Positions 1 to 9,811 of a stretch of DNA of 64,000 bases are shown here, in pieces. Within the stretch, counting starts at the first letter, position 1. Every line of letters begins with the position of its first letter. The translations under genes and the position numbers were made by a program. The stretch is from Pectobacterium aroidearum (GTDB lineage Bacteria; Pseudomonadota; Gammaproteobacteria; Enterobacterales; Enterobacteriaceae). Location: positions 1,488,001-1,552,000 of the forward strand of contig NZ_CP166097.1 in the NCBI RefSeq assembly GCF_041228105.1. Direction: 5' to 3'. Below the pieces are notes generated by a model. It saw only the letters and a list, made by a program, of their open reading frames with translations. It was not told the DNA's origin and made no database searches.

Positions 1-363
1 ATTGGTGATGGCGACGCTATAAACTAACAGGATCGGATAAATAGCGAAAAAATAAAGCAAAGTGATTAATTTTCCCGCACCAACGCCGAAATGTTCTTCA
101 ACAACTTCGGTAATATCTTCGCCACCTTTTTTGCCGGATAATACAAAACGGCATAAAGCACGGTGAGAATAATATGTCATCGGAAAAGCAATCAGCGCCA
201 TGATAATTAACGGAATTAAACCACCAATACCGGCGTTGATAGGTAAGAATAACACGCCAGCGCCGATGGCCGTGCCATAGAGGCCCAGCATCCAGACGGT
301 ATCGCTTTTACGCCATCCTGAAGCCTGTTCTAACACCTGGCTGCTATCTTGAATTGTGCTCAT
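1..363 (-). CDS. sdaC: Serine/proton symporter SdaC, N-terminal part (cut by window start)
   Basis: The 121 visible residues are the N-terminus of an inner-membrane amino-acid permease of the hydroxy/aromatic amino acid permease family; the rest lies before base 1. The stretch from [15 protein letters not shown] through the [14 protein letters not shown] segment to [15 protein letters not shown] matches what I recall of E. coli SdaC closely, more closely than the threonine carrier TdcC. At least two hydrophobic segments are visible. SdaC imports L-serine with protons and usually works with a serine deaminase gene, which would lie outside the window. The ATG at 363 is preceded by a GAGGAGAAATC ribosome site on the minus strand. 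The family is well supported; serine specificity is inferred from similarity. Confidence 0.88.
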   Translation of the reverse strand, partial: MSTIQDSSQVLEQASGWRKSDTVWMLGLYGTAIGAGVLFLPINAGIGGLIPLIIMALIAFPMTYYSHRALCRFVLSGKKGGEDITEVVEEHFGVGAGKLITLLYFFAIYPILLVYSVAITN

Positions 364-825
364 ATACTGATTTCTCCTCGGTGAACACATTAATACCCGT
401 CGTGTTGGGGTACAAAAATTACAGTACCGGCAACTTGCCGTTACAGAGTTTAAAAAACGAACAAGACATATTGCTAATTATTTCAGCAGGTCAATACTGT
501 TTTGTGGCGGCATTCTATATCGTGGTGGTCAGCGAATAATATTGAGGCGATCACAGAAATGAATTGACGGGGAATATTTTAATAAATTTTCGAGAAAAAT
601 AAAATATCAATCCTGATACTTTATTTTAAATATTTTTAACGGCTCGTTATTGATACTTTATTTAATTACTGAGTGATGAAAATACACAGTGAATAAAATA
701 AATAGCAGCTGAAATAATAAACGCAATTTTGCTGATGTCACGCGTAATGATGATTTTTCTCTTTTTCGACGCAGCGGTAGCGGATGTGCTTTCTGCGAAC
801 GTATCGAATGCGTTGCTATTAATAG
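364..825. other. Intergenic region upstream of sdaC
   Basis: An AT-rich stretch of about 460 bases with no convincing gene. Short open frames at 354-539 and 729-992 lack a ribosome site and family features. It must carry the sdaC promoter on the minus strand. I could not assign a clear operator by eye. Confidence 0.5.
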
Positions 826-863
826 ACGGTTATCCGACAGGCTGTCATCTGCCGGATAACCGT
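826..863 (-). terminator. Inverted repeat after purK, likely terminator
   Basis: An 11-bp perfect stem (ACGGTTATCCG at 826-836 paired with 853-863) encloses a 16-base loop just downstream of the purK stop. There is no long T tract, so termination may be weak or Rho-assisted. Confidence 0.55.
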
Positions 864-873
864 TACCGCGCTG

Positions 874-1944
874 TCAGGCAGTCAGTTTTTCTTCTGCCCA
901 CGCTAGACCGCTGTGGTATTCCTCTGGTAATAGAAGAGCCAGCGATTGCAGCGTGTGTTGCAGCTGTGTGGCATCCGATGACGATAAATTGAGGTGTCCA
1001 ACTTTGCGGCCGGGGCGAACCTCTTTCTCATACCAGTGCAGATGTACCAGCGGCAGCGCCAGCCAGTCGATATTTACGTCGGTGCCAATCAGGTTGACCA
1101 TCACCGAAGGCGTTTCAACGACCGGTACCGGCAGCGGCAGATCCAGAATGGCGCGCAGGTGCAATTCAAACTGGCTTATCGATGCGCCATTTTGCGTCCA
1201 GTGGCCGCTATTGTGTACGCGGGGAGCCAGCTCGTTAATGAGCAGACGATCGCCGACAATAAAGCATTCCATCGCCATCACACCGACATAACCCAGCGCG
1301 TTCATAATCGCGGATAGCATCTGCTCTGCCTGTTGTTGCAATTGCGGGTTGGGCTGAGGGAAGGCCACGCTGGTGCGCAGAATGCCATCCTGATGCAGGT
1401 TATGGGTGAGCGGATAGAACACGCATTTGCCGTGCGTATTGCGGGCACCGACCAGTGAGACTTCACCGGAAAAATTAATGCCTTGTTCAACGATGCATTC
1501 GCCGTAGCAGTCAGCAGGCAACGTCTGCTGTTCCCCATCGCGTAAGCGCCACTGTCCGCGACCGTCGTAACCACCAACGCGACGTTTAACGATCGCCAGT
1601 TCACCTAATGAGGAAAAAACGTGCGGCCATTCATCGGCGCTTGCCAGTAATTGCCAAGGCGCGGTCGCCAGATTCAGCGAATCCAGCAGTTGTTTTTGCG
1701 TCAGGCGATCGGCCAGACGCGGGAAAATATCGCGGTTCGCAAACGCGGTGTGTTCGGCCAATTCACGGGTGAGGGCGGTTTCCGGCCAGCGCTCGATCTC
1801 GGCGGTAATCACACTGTTATGAAACGGCACCGATTCCGGCTCGGCATCCAGTCCCACCGGATAAACGGCAATACCTAATGGTTCACCAGCCTGACGCAGC
1901 ATTCTGCCCAACTGACCATTGCCTAATACGCAGACCGGTTTCAT
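874..1944 (-). CDS. purK: 5-(carboxyamino)imidazole ribonucleotide synthase PurK
   Basis: PurK uses ATP and bicarbonate to turn aminoimidazole ribonucleotide into N5-CAIR in de novo purine synthesis in the cytoplasm. The 356-residue protein has the typical N-terminus [16 protein letters not shown], a preATP-grasp fold, followed by an ATP-grasp body including [15 protein letters not shown] and the [13 protein letters not shown] segment that holds metal-binding residues in the family. Length is normal (E. coli about 355). Its ATG overlaps the purE stop by four bases (ATGA), so the two genes are translationally coupled, and PurE uses the PurK product directly. Confidence 0.97.
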   Translation of the reverse strand: MKPVCVLGNGQLGRMLRQAGEPLGIAVYPVGLDAEPESVPFHNSVITAEIERWPETALTRELAEHTAFANRDIFPRLADRLTQKQLLDSLNLATAPWQLLASADEWPHVFSSLGELAIVKRRVGGYDGRGQWRLRDGEQQTLPADCYGECIVEQGINFSGEVSLVGARNTHGKCVFYPLTHNLHQDGILRTSVAFPQPNPQLQQQAEQMLSAIMNALGYVGVMAMECFIVGDRLLINELAPRVHNSGHWTQNGASISQFELHLRAILDLPLPVPVVETPSVMVNLIGTDVNIDWLALPLVHLHWYEKEVRPGRKVGHLNLSSSDATQLQHTLQSLALLLPEEYHSGLAWAEEKLTA

Positions 1945-2450
1945 GCCTCCTCCCGCGGATCGGGATGAGAGAGTACATCGTCGGTTTGCGCCTGACGCCA
2001 GTCGGCCAGTCGGGTGGCGATGCCACGATCGTGCAGGGCGAGAATTTGTGCGGCCAGCAGAGCGGCATTCGCTGCGCCCGCTTTGCCAATGGCTAACGTG
2101 CCGACCGGAATACCACGAGGCATTTGGACGATAGAATACAGGCTGTCTACACCGCTCAGCGTTGAGCTTTGAACCGGCACGCCAAGCACGGGAACCAGCG
2201 TTTTTGCTGCCAGCATACCCGGCAGGTGTGCTGCGCCGCCAGCGCCAGCGATGATCACATCAAAACCGTTCTGTGCCGCTTGTTCTGCAAAGCTGAACAG
2301 CTTATCCGGCGTCCGGTGTGCGGAAACGACTTCGGTATGAAAAGGAATGTTCAGCGTGGTGAGGATTTCCGCAGCAAACTGCATAGTGGCCCAGTCACTC
2401 TTTGAACCCATGACGATGGCAATTTTAGCCGGGGCAACGTTGGATGACAT
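1941..2450 (-). CDS. purE: N5-CAIR mutase PurE
   Basis: PurE rearranges N5-CAIR to 4-carboxy-AIR, the step after PurK. The 169-residue protein begins [20 protein letters not shown]; the GSKSDW loop, VSAHRTPD and [11 protein letters not shown] motifs are the substrate-binding signatures of class I PurE. A longer frame open to 2537 is unlikely to be translated, because its extension has no family similarity and the ATG at 2450 gives the normal length. It is the first gene of a purEK unit. A PurR-like operator lies about 105 bases upstream, so repression by purines is expected. Confidence 0.97.
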   Translation of the reverse strand: MSSNVAPAKIAIVMGSKSDWATMQFAAEILTTLNIPFHTEVVSAHRTPDKLFSFAEQAAQNGFDVIIAGAGGAAHLPGMLAAKTLVPVLGVPVQSSTLSGVDSLYSIVQMPRGIPVGTLAIGKAGAANAALLAAQILALHDRGIATRLADWRQAQTDDVLSHPDPREEA

Positions 2451-2554
2451 GCCTGTAACGCTCCTGTGATTGTACGTGTTCGTGACATCTTTGCGTCGGC
2501 CAGACGGGGAGGGTCTGGCGTTGAGGGCGTAGAGCATACCACGCCATTATGGCA

Positions 2555-2570
2555 AGGAAAACGGTTGCGT
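2555..2570 (-). promoter_or_regulatory. PurR-like operator upstream of purEK
   Basis: AGGAAAACGGTTGCGT matches the PurR consensus ANGAAAACGTTTGCGT at all positions except one. It sits about 105 bases upstream of the purE start. A candidate -10 (TATGCT on the minus strand) lies between it and purE. This agrees with the PurR control of purEK known in E. coli. Confidence 0.8.
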
Positions 2571-2628
2571 ATGCGGAAATGCTGGGGAAATAAGATTAGA
2601 GGCCGTTAAGCCAATGGCAGGAAACGCA

Positions 2629-3351
2629 TTAAAATGGGAAGGAAATCAGTTCGATATTTTGTGGCGTGACCTTAATCATCGACCCTTCTTCATGCCAGGC
2701 ACCGAGAACGGCGCGACGGCCATAAGACTCGCCGAGATCGACCTGATGAATGGCCGGGCGGTGCGTGTGGCCATGAATCATTGTCTTTACCTGATAATGC
2801 CGTAGGCGTTCAAGTACCGCGTCATGATTGACATCCATAATCTGCTGCGATTTTTTCTGGTTTTCCTGCTGACTGGTTGCACGCATCTTCGCCGCGATTT
2901 TCACGCGTGATGACAGCGGTAATAGCAGAAAGAGTCGCTGAATGAATGGATTGTGAACCCGGCGGCGGAATTGCTGGTAGTGATGATCGTCGGTACACAG
3001 CGTATCGCCATGCAGAATAAGGATCTTCTGACCGTAGAGATCGAGCACCGTTTCCGTTGGAAGTAGAGTCATTCCGCTTTGTTTAGCGAAACGCTTACCG
3101 ATCAGGAAATCACGGTTACCGTGTACAAAATAGCAGGGAATGCCGCGCTGATGTAATGCATAAAGTTCAGCGGCGATGGTGGCATGTAGCGGCTGGGGAT
3201 CGTCGTCGCCAATCCAGGCATCAAACAGATCGCCAAGAATGTATAGCGCATCGGCATGAATCGCATCATGGCGTAAAAAACGCAGAAAACCGGCGGTAAT
3301 CGCCGGTTCATGAAGACTTAAATGCAGATCGGCAATGAACAGCGTTGCCAT
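2629..3351 (-). CDS. lpxH: UDP-2,3-diacylglucosamine diphosphatase LpxH
   Basis: LpxH hydrolyses UDP-2,3-diacylglucosamine to lipid X and UMP, the fourth step of lipid A synthesis at the inner-membrane surface. The 240-residue protein shows the calcineurin-like metallophosphoesterase motifs in order: ADLHLS near residue 8, [12 protein letters not shown] near 41, GNRDF near 79, [10 protein letters not shown] near 114 and HGHTHRP near 195. These residues bind the manganese pair. It follows ppiB after a 10-base gap on the same strand, an arrangement also found in E. coli, so the two are probably co-transcribed. Confidence 0.97.
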   Translation of the reverse strand: MATLFIADLHLSLHEPAITAGFLRFLRHDAIHADALYILGDLFDAWIGDDDPQPLHATIAAELYALHQRGIPCYFVHGNRDFLIGKRFAKQSGMTLLPTETVLDLYGQKILILHGDTLCTDDHHYQQFRRRVHNPFIQRLFLLLPLSSRVKIAAKMRATSQQENQKKSQQIMDVNHDAVLERLRHYQVKTMIHGHTHRPAIHQVDLGESYGRRAVLGAWHEEGSMIKVTPQNIELISFPF

Positions 3352-3361
3352 GCAGGTCGGA

Positions 3362-3856
3362 TTATTCGCTGACCGTTACGTGGGTAATCACCACGTCTTC
3401 TTTCGGTACGTCCTGATGCATGCCGCTGCGGCCAGTAGCTACGCCTTTGATTTTATCAACGACGTCCATACCTTCGGCGACTTCAGCGAAAACGCAGTAG
3501 CCCCAGCCATCTGCACGCTCTGAACGGAAGTTCAGGAAGTCGTTATCGACAACGTTGATAAAGAACTGAGCCGTTGCAGAGTGCGGATCGTTGGTACGCG
3601 CCATTGCCAGCGTGCCACGCGTGTTTTTCAGGCCGTTGTTGGCTTCATTTTTGATTGTCGCGTTGGTTTCTTTCTGATCCATACCTGGAGCGAAGCCGCC
3701 GCCCTGGATCATGAAACCATTAATCACACGGTGGAAAATCGTGTTGTCATAAAAACCGCTGCGGCAGTAGTTCAGGAAGTTTTCTACGGTAACCGGCGCC
3801 TTGTCTGCAAACGTATTAATAACGATATCGCCGTGGTTGGTATGAAGCGTAATCAT
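3362..3856 (-). CDS. ppiB: Peptidyl-prolyl cis-trans isomerase B
   Basis: A cytoplasmic cyclophilin of 164 residues that speeds cis-trans isomerisation of prolyl bonds. The signature [14 protein letters not shown] (catalytic Arg in the FHR motif) and the [14 protein letters not shown] stretch are plain. There is no signal peptide, which separates it from periplasmic PpiA. Length equals E. coli PpiB. It leads the ppiB-lpxH pair; in E. coli cysS lies directly divergent, but here a DoxX-family gene has come between. Confidence 0.97.
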   Translation of the reverse strand: MITLHTNHGDIVINTFADKAPVTVENFLNYCRSGFYDNTIFHRVINGFMIQGGGFAPGMDQKETNATIKNEANNGLKNTRGTLAMARTNDPHSATAQFFINVVDNDFLNFRSERADGWGYCVFAEVAEGMDVVDKIKGVATGRSGMHQDVPKEDVVITHVTVSE

Positions 3857-4277
3857 AATAATGAACCCTAGATAGCCTTAGTGATTAAGAGTGCTGTTCA
3901 CAAAAGGCGGTGAACAACAAGAGCGCTGTTATAGCATAACTGGTCGATTGAGTCAGTACTTCACGCTTATCGTGCCGTTGTTAGCGGTTGGCTGGAGGGG
4001 TAAATCGTATAAAAATGTTTACTACTCTGATTTTGGTAGGCATCAGATAAGGTGTGCGCTGAAGAAGATTGCGTAATCAGGTGTTAATCAGGGAATAGGG
4101 ACTTTTAAAAACAAATAAATTGATCAAATTTTTCAATTACAGTTAATTAATTTGAATGATATTTTTGTTGCCCTAGATCAATGTTTTGCGTAATCAACGT
4201 GTTCTTTTTTTGCGGCTCAGATTAATCTGAGAGTAATTCTTATTCCTCCTAAATAACTCTAAAGAGATAGGTGAACT
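3857..4277. other. Divergent intergenic region between ppiB and the DoxX gene
   Basis: About 420 bases without a supported gene; the open frame at 3891-4076 lacks a ribosome site and family features. The right half is very AT-rich (4080-4260) and contains TTGATCAAATTTTTCAA-type inverted sequence near 4120, a plausible regulator site for the DoxX gene that I could not assign. Promoters for ppiB (minus) and the DoxX gene (plus) must lie here. Confidence 0.5.
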
Positions 4278-4709
4278 ATGCTGGGCATTCTGGATAGTGT
4301 TAATCGTCTGTTAGACAAGCCGGATTTTGGCAAACTGTTTCTGCGCGTATCTTTCAGCGTTTTGATGTTGTTCCACGGTTGGCACAAACTACACGGTGGC
4401 ATTGGTTTTATTGAAGGAATGCTGACTAATGCTGGGCTCCCTGCGTTTGTCGGTTACGGCGTTTATATCGGGGAAGTGATCATTCCGATCATGATGATAC
4501 TCGGCATCTTGACGCGGCCTGCCGCGCTGATCTTCTCTTTCACCATGCTTGTTGCTGCATTGCTGGTGCATTCTGGTGACTTCCTTTCTCTGGAAAAAAC
4601 CGGCGCATGGGCAGTTGAAGGCGCTGCGGTGTTCTTCTTTGCCGGTATCGCGATTGCTTTTCTCGGCAGCGGAAAATACTCCGTGATGTCGAATCCACGC
4701 TTGCGCTGA
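4278..4709 (+). CDS. DoxX-family inner membrane protein
   Basis: A 143-residue integral membrane protein with four hydrophobic segments (roughly 22-40, 56-76, 78-100 and 108-130). The N-terminal LRVSFSVLMLFHGWHKLHGG pattern and the GYGVYIGEVIIPIMMILG segment are characteristic of the DoxX/YphA-like family. DoxX relatives have been tied to respiration and redox stress in other bacteria, but the substrate of this subgroup is not known. It is a single-gene unit, with its own AT-rich upstream region and a strong terminator behind it. It sits between ppiB and cysS, which are neighbours in E. coli, so it is a lineage insertion. Confidence 0.85.
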   Translation: MLGILDSVNRLLDKPDFGKLFLRVSFSVLMLFHGWHKLHGGIGFIEGMLTNAGLPAFVGYGVYIGEVIIPIMMILGILTRPAALIFSFTMLVAALLVHSGDFLSLEKTGAWAVEGAAVFFFAGIAIAFLGSGKYSVMSNPRLR

Positions 4710-4739
4710 GTGTTTTTTCGCCAGTACGTCGATTGTGTG

Positions 4740-4767
4740 AAATGGCCCGGATTTTCCGGGCCATTTC
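4740..4767 (+). terminator. Rho-independent terminator after the DoxX gene
   Basis: AAATGGCCCGG and CCGGGCCATTT form a perfect 11-bp stem with a short ATTTT loop, followed by CATTTTTAT. It lies about 30 bases past the stop codon. Confidence 0.85.
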
Positions 4768-4953
4768 ATTTTTATCCTTTCCTACCTTTCCCTTTTCTTA
4801 TTAACCTTGCAATACAGTAGGGTTCAGGTTTCAATACGCCGTTGGGTATCAACCCTGAACGCATTGATGTTACTGACGCTAGCCGCGTCTGTGATTGACC
4901 TATCGTGTGAACGCTATACTTTTTGAACATTGTGTCGAATGTCGTGCGTTTGT

Positions 4954-4991
4954 GAAAACCATTTCTTTGAAAACCGTTTTTTGTGAAAACC
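4954..4991 (+). repeat. Three imperfect GAAAACC repeats upstream of cysS
   Basis: The heptamer GAAAACC recurs at 4954, 4969 and 4985, each followed by a run of Ts (periods 15 and 16), and ends about 30 bases before the cysS start. Any transcript leader would hold alternating A and U tracts with no stable hairpin. The function is unknown. Confidence 0.6.
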
Positions 4992-5020
4992 ATTTTTTAT
5001 AAAAACACTGGAACGCCCTG

Positions 5021-6406
5021 ATGCTAAAGATTTTTAATACGCTGAGTCGCCAAAAAGAGGAATTTAAACCTATCCACGCCGGTCAGGTGGGAATGTATGT
5101 GTGTGGCATCACCGTTTATGACCTGTGTCATATCGGTCACGGGCGTACTTTCGTGGCGTTTGATGTGGTGGCGCGGTATTTGCGGTATCTGGGATATTCA
5201 CTGAAGTATGTGCGTAATGTCACCGATATTGACGACAAGATTATTAAACGTGCGGCCGAAAACGGGGAAACCAGCGACCAACTGACGACCCGTATGATTG
5301 CAGAAATGCACGCCGATTTTGATGCTTTGAATATTCTGCGCCCGGATGCCGAGCCGCGTGCGACGCACCATATTGCCGATATCATCGAAATGGTGGAAAC
5401 GCTGATTGCCCGTCGCCACGCCTATGTCGCGAGTAATGGCGATGTGATGTTCTCCGTTGATACCGCGCCGGGCTACGGTGTGCTGTCTCGCCAGGATCTG
5501 GATCAATTGCAGGCTGGCGCACGCGTTGAAATTACAGAAGTGAAGCGTAACCCGATGGACTTCGTTTTGTGGAAAATGTCCAAACCGGGTGAACCGCACT
5601 GGTCTTCTCCGTGGGGAGAAGGGCGTCCCGGCTGGCATATCGAATGTTCTGCCATGAACTGCAAACAGCTCGGCGAGCACTTTGATATTCACGGCGGCGG
5701 TTCAGATTTGATGTTCCCGCACCACGAAAACGAGATCGCGCAATCCAGCTGTGCACACGATGGCCCGTATGTGAATTACTGGATGCACTCCGGCATGGTA
5801 ATGGTTGACCGCGAGAAGATGTCGAAGTCGCTCAATAACTTCTTCACCGTTCGCGACGTGCTGGCGTACTACGACCCGGAAACCGTGCGTTATTTCCTGA
5901 TGTCAGGCCACTATCGTAGCCAGTTGAACTACAGCGAAGACAACCTTAAACAAGCGCGTGCGGCGTTAGAACGTCTGTATACGGCGCTGCGTGGAACGGA
6001 TCCTGATGCTGCGGCGCAAGGGGGAGACGAGTTTGAAGGCCGTTTCCGCGAAGCGATGGACGATGATTTCAACACGCCGGAAGCGTACTCGGTGCTGTTT
6101 GATATGGCGCGTGAAGTTAACCGCCTGAAAACGGAAGATGCGCAGGCGGCGAATCAGCTGGCATCGGCACTGCGTAAACTGTCAGGCGTGCTCGGCCTGC
6201 TGGAACAAGATCCAGAACAGTTCCTGCAAAACGGTGCGCAAGTGGATAACGACGAGGTGAAAGAAATCGAAGCGTTAATCCAGCAGCGTAAAGATGCGCG
6301 CGCGGCGAAAGACTGGGCGTTGGCGGATCAGGCTCGCGATCGACTGAATGAAATGGGGATCGTGCTGGAAGATGGCCCGCAGGGAACGATCTGGCGCCGT
6401 AAGTAA
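5021..6406 (+). CDS. cysS: Cysteinyl-tRNA synthetase
   Basis: A class I aminoacyl-tRNA synthetase that charges tRNA-Cys. The 461-residue protein has the HIGH-type motif in [10 protein letters not shown] near residue 36, the KMSKS loop in [10 protein letters not shown] near 268, and the zinc-ligand regions around [20 protein letters not shown] and [11 protein letters not shown]. The C-terminal part (from about 340) is the DALR/anticodon-binding helical region. Length matches E. coli CysS. It is transcribed alone and ends in a bidirectional terminator shared with ybcJ. Confidence 0.98.
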   Translation: MLKIFNTLSRQKEEFKPIHAGQVGMYVCGITVYDLCHIGHGRTFVAFDVVARYLRYLGYSLKYVRNVTDIDDKIIKRAAENGETSDQLTTRMIAEMHADFDALNILRPDAEPRATHHIADIIEMVETLIARRHAYVASNGDVMFSVDTAPGYGVLSRQDLDQLQAGARVEITEVKRNPMDFVLWKMSKPGEPHWSSPWGEGRPGWHIECSAMNCKQLGEHFDIHGGGSDLMFPHHENEIAQSSCAHDGPYVNYWMHSGMVMVDREKMSKSLNNFFTVRDVLAYYDPETVRYFLMSGHYRSQLNYSEDNLKQARAALERLYTALRGTDPDAAAQGGDEFEGRFREAMDDDFNTPEAYSVLFDMAREVNRLKTEDAQAANQLASALRKLSGVLGLLEQDPEQFLQNGAQVDNDEVKEIEALIQQRKDARAAKDWALADQARDRLNEMGIVLEDGPQGTIWRRK

Positions 6407-6428
6407 TCTTCTTCTCTTTCAATAAATA

Positions 6429-6462
6429 AAAAGCCCGCAAATATACATTGCGGGCTTTTTTT
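6429..6462. terminator. Bidirectional terminator between cysS and ybcJ
   Basis: AAAAAGCCCGCAA pairs with TTGCGGGCTTTTT around an ATATACA loop, with T runs on both strands. It serves cysS on plus and folD-ybcJ on minus. Confidence 0.92.
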
Positions 6463-6485
6463 CACCATCATTGCCGTCTTAAGCG

Positions 6486-6698
6486 TTAGTCGGCGATTTT
6501 TACCGTTTCACCGTTGAACTGAACGGTTTGCCCGGCGACGATCTTGCAGCGCTTGCGCGTTTCTATCTGGCCGTCAACGGTCACATCGCCTGCGGCGATA
6601 GCCAGCTTAGCCGTCGCGCCGCTTTCACTCCAGCCCAGCAATTTCAAGAGATCGCACAGTTCAACGTGCGGATGTTTTTCAAGATTAAAAGTTGCCAT
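6486..6698 (-). CDS. ybcJ: S4-domain RNA-binding protein YbcJ
   Basis: A 70-residue protein made almost wholly of one S4 RNA-binding domain: LCDLLKLLGWSESGATAKLAIAAGDVTVDGQIETRKRCKI shows the domain's alpha-L motif, including the family GxVxVDG turn. E. coli YbcJ has the same size and the same folD neighbour. It probably binds structured RNA, but its partner is unknown. It lies 32 bases downstream of folD on the same strand, so it is probably the second gene of a folD-ybcJ unit. Confidence 0.9.
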   Translation of the reverse strand: MATFNLEKHPHVELCDLLKLLGWSESGATAKLAIAAGDVTVDGQIETRKRCKIVAGQTVQFNGETVKIAD

Positions 6699-6730
6699 AA
6701 ATTCCTGCTTATTCGTGTTTGACTCGCCAG

Positions 6731-7594
6731 TTATTCGGCGTGGTCATGGTACTCTTCACACGCCTGCAGCGTGTTTTGAATCAGTGTGGCAACGGTCATA
6801 GGGCCGACGCCGCCCGGCACAGGGCTGATGTAAGACGCTCTTTCCTGTGCGGTTTCAAATTCCACATCGCCGACGACTTTGCCGCTTTCCAGACGATTGA
6901 TACCTACGTCCAGCACGATTGCACCCGGTTTAATCCATTCGCCAGGAATGAAGCCCGGTTTACCCACGGCGACAACCAGCAGATCGGCATTTTCAATATG
7001 GTGGCGTAGGTTTTTGGTGAAACGGTGCGTGACGGTAGTGGTGCAGCCAGCCAGCAGCAGTTCCAGACTCATCGGACGGCCAACAATATTAGACGCGCCG
7101 ACGACAACGGCATTCAGGCCGAAGGTGTCGATATTATAACGTTCCAGCAGCGTGACGATGCCGCGTGGCGTACAGGCGCGTAGCAGCGGCGCGCGCTGGC
7201 ACAGACGACCTACGTTGTAAGGATGGAAGCCATCAACATCTTTGCTTGGCGCGATGCGTTCGATCACTTTGGTGTTATCAATGCCCTCTGGCAGCGGAAG
7301 CTGAACCAGAATACCGTCAATCGCCTGGTCGGCGTTGAGCTGGTCGATAAGTGTTAGCAGCTCTGATTCTGTTGTCGTGGCGGGTAAATCATAAGAGCGG
7401 GAGATAAAGCCGACTTCTTCACACACCTTGCGTTTGCTGGAGACATAAATCTGTGATGCCGGATTCTCGCCGACCAGCACAACAGCCAGACCCGGTGCGC
7501 GTTTTCCTGCTGCCAAACGCTGTGTGACTCGTGCGGCAACTTCGTCTTTGACCTGCTGCGCAATCGTTTTACCATCAATAATCTTTGCTGCCAT
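6731..7594 (-). CDS. folD: Methylenetetrahydrofolate dehydrogenase/cyclohydrolase FolD
   Basis: FolD interconverts 5,10-methylene-THF, 5,10-methenyl-THF and 10-formyl-THF using NADP, feeding purine and formyl-methionine synthesis. The 287-residue protein carries [14 protein letters not shown], which includes the catalytic Tyr and Lys near residues 50-56, and [12 protein letters not shown] near 98. The Rossmann NADP site begins at [14 protein letters not shown] near 164, and the C-terminal signature is [14 protein letters not shown]. The length is normal. ArnA also uses 10-formyl-THF, so FolD indirectly supplies the arn operon in this window. Confidence 0.97.
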   Translation of the reverse strand: MAAKIIDGKTIAQQVKDEVAARVTQRLAAGKRAPGLAVVLVGENPASQIYVSSKRKVCEEVGFISRSYDLPATTTESELLTLIDQLNADQAIDGILVQLPLPEGIDNTKVIERIAPSKDVDGFHPYNVGRLCQRAPLLRACTPRGIVTLLERYNIDTFGLNAVVVGASNIVGRPMSLELLLAGCTTTVTHRFTKNLRHHIENADLLVVAVGKPGFIPGEWIKPGAIVLDVGINRLESGKVVGDVEFETAQERASYISPVPGGVGPMTVATLIQNTLQACEEYHDHAE

Positions 7595-7712
7595 CTGAGA
7601 TGAGACCCATCAATGTGAAATAGGGGGGAGATGGCCGCTATTCTGTCAGAAGCTGCTCGTGCTGTCAGGCATTGCATCAACATTAATTGTTTCTACATTG
7701 AGATTTTTCTCG

Positions 7713-9260
7713 CTATTCGCTCACCTCGATACGGTTTTTGCCGCCATTTTTGGCGCGATACAGCGCGGCATCGGCGATATCGATGACGGACGACGCGGTG
7801 GGCGGCGGAGTATCCACGCAGAACACGTAGACACCCGCGCTAATGGTGACGATTTTGTCCAGGAACAGCGTCGTTTCATGCGAAATTTTTTCTTCGCGCA
7901 CTAAATCCAGTGCTCGCTGAGCAAGCGTGGTGGCACCGTGCTTATCGGTGTCGGTGATGATGATAGCGAACTCCTCGCCGCCATAGCGGGCGACCAAATC
8001 CTCTTTGCGCCTCGGCATGTTGCTCAGGATATTACCAATCTTACGCAGGCACTCATCGCCAGCCACATGCCCATAGCGATCGTTGTATTTCTTGAAGGCG
8101 TCGACATCGATCATGATGAGCGCCATACATTCCCGCGTTTCCGCCGCTCGCAATAGCGTTTGCTGTAGGAACATGTCGAATTGACGACGGTTGGCTAAGC
8201 CCGTTAGGCCATCAAACAGCGCCAGCGTTTGCAGGGTATGGTTAACTGAGGTGAGTTCATCGCGCACGATGGTTAAATCGACCTGATTTTTCAAATTGAT
8301 GCGAATTTGTCTCAGCACGATCAGGCCGAGCAGGACAATGGTGAACAGCAGGATGAGCGTAATGGCACCGTAAACCAGACTATCTGTTCTCCATTTTGCG
8401 AGCACTAAATTGAGGTCGTAGCCCGCTGCGATAACGATGGGGTAGCGCTTTAATTTGGTGTAGCCATAAATCCGTTCGATGTGATCCAGCGTGGAGACGA
8501 ATGTCGCTGTACCACTCTCGGACTGTTTCAGATGTTCTGAAAAGAGCGGACCGTTGGATACATTACGGTTGATGTATGAATCGTCGTAAGGCCGACCGTA
8601 CAGAATCCTGCCATCGGACAGCAAGATAGCGAGCACATCCATGTTCCCCATGGAGTAGTACCCATAATACTGTTTGAAATAGTTCAGTGAGAGGGTGGCA
8701 AGTAGCACGCCGTTAAAGCTGCCGTCTGGCTTATTGATGCGCATAGAGACGGGAATGATCAAATCGCCCGTAGAGCGACTCTGAATCACGCTGCCGATGT
8801 GCATGGTCTGGCTGACGTTGCTCTGGTGGTACTTGAAATATTCTCTGTCGGCGTTATTCGCATTTGCTGGTTTTGCTATCCCTGAGTTCACCAGCCACTC
8901 GCCTTTGTCGTCGTAAATGAAGATGCCATGCAACTGCGGCAGCGTCGCTTTACGATTTTTTAGAATATCGCCCAAACGGTTCAGCTGTGCGGGCGATTGA
9001 CCATCCTGCTCAATACGTTCTTGTAAATCCTGTAACAATATGTCGACTTGTAAAAATGTATCTTCGGCATGGCGTGCCAGTGACAACGACAGGTTTTTGG
9101 CGTTTCGCTCTGTGGAATCGATAAGCTGTTGGTGAGAGTTGAATACTGCCCATCCGTTCAGCGCCACTACCGTGGTGATGATGAATAGCATAAAAATAAT
9201 CATCAATTTTTGGAGCGGCATTTGATAGTGGCTGGCCTTGTCACGCGTGCTGACCTTCAT
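7713..9260 (-). CDS. Membrane sensor diguanylate cyclase (Cache-GGDEF)
   Basis: Predicted inner-membrane enzyme making cyclic di-GMP from two GTP. From the ATG at 9260 it has a transmembrane helix at about 17-39. A periplasmic sensor of about 250 residues follows, whose pattern (DREYFKYHQ, IIPVSMRINKPDG) is typical of double-Cache domains. A second helix (YGAITLILLFTIVLLGLIVL) leads into a C-terminal GGDEF domain. The active-site loop reads GGEEF, and RKED five residues upstream is the RxxD inhibitory site, so product feedback is expected. DGLTGLANRRQFD marks the domain start. I prefer 9260 over the in-frame ATG at 9272 because it has a GGAAGGA ribosome site. The ligand is unknown; no HAMP or EAL domain is present. 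Confidence 0.93.
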   Translation of the reverse strand: MKVSTRDKASHYQMPLQKLMIIFMLFIITTVVALNGWAVFNSHQQLIDSTERNAKNLSLSLARHAEDTFLQVDILLQDLQERIEQDGQSPAQLNRLGDILKNRKATLPQLHGIFIYDDKGEWLVNSGIAKPANANNADREYFKYHQSNVSQTMHIGSVIQSRSTGDLIIPVSMRINKPDGSFNGVLLATLSLNYFKQYYGYYSMGNMDVLAILLSDGRILYGRPYDDSYINRNVSNGPLFSEHLKQSESGTATFVSTLDHIERIYGYTKLKRYPIVIAAGYDLNLVLAKWRTDSLVYGAITLILLFTIVLLGLIVLRQIRINLKNQVDLTIVRDELTSVNHTLQTLALFDGLTGLANRRQFDMFLQQTLLRAAETRECMALIMIDVDAFKKYNDRYGHVAGDECLRKIGNILSNMPRRKEDLVARYGGEEFAIIITDTDKHGATTLAQRALDLVREEKISHETTLFLDKIVTISAGVYVFCVDTPPPTASSVIDIADAALYRAKNGGKNRIEVSE

Positions 9261-9811
9261 TGTCCTTCCCATCCTTAGCCAGAGAGATGACTGATGATAA
9301 GTGTAGACGTTCTTGTCGTTTGCGCTGTTATTGATGAGATTTGCTTATGATTTTTTGCCGGATTTTATCGAACAATAAGTCGCTTTGATAATAAGGTAAC
9401 CCCTCTGGATTTCGTCTCCATCTACCGTTGATAAAAACGCTAAAATAAATCGGTATCATCATGCTTATTTACTAAAATCATCTACGATAAATGACGTTGT
9501 GTTACATAACGTTATGAAAATTTGTTTCTATGCTAACGATCAAGGTGAGTTACAAGGTGTAAGGAAATTTTTATTTGGCATTAAATACGCTATGTTTAAT
9601 TGGCGTTTAACTGAAATTGCTAATGATAGGGCTATTGTTTTTTTACGTTTCGGTTGATGAGAGTGACGGAACATTCGTGAATGTAGATTGCTCATCACGA
9701 TAAGAAGGGCAAGAAATAAATTGAAATGTAACACCTCTATTCAGATTGAAAAATAAGAAAGATACTGCGTCGAAATATGGTTTCAGTCAGTGATGAAATA
9801 AAGAGCCCTTC
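9261..9811. other. Divergent intergenic region upstream of ugd
   Basis: About 550 AT-rich bases with no supported gene; the minus-strand open frame at 9540-9734 lacks coding signs. It holds the PhoP-like box at 9593-9609 and a candidate -10 (TAATGA near 9621), leaving a ugd leader of roughly 180 bases. The left part must hold the cyclase promoter. Confidence 0.55.
9593..9609 (+). promoter_or_regulatory. PhoP-like box upstream of ugd
   Basis: TGTTTA, five bases, CGTTTA: a direct repeat that matches the PhoP consensus (T/G)GTTTA-N5-(T/G)GTTTA at 11 of 12 positions. A -10-like TAATGA starts 11 bases after it, the spacing usual for PhoP-activated promoters. Magnesium- or peptide-responsive control of ugd is therefore likely; not tested. 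Confidence 0.65.

Noticed and set aside
354..992. Short open frames (354-539, 729-992) as genes
   Set aside because: No ribosome site or recognisable protein features; one overlaps sdaC and the other overlaps purK and its terminator hairpin.
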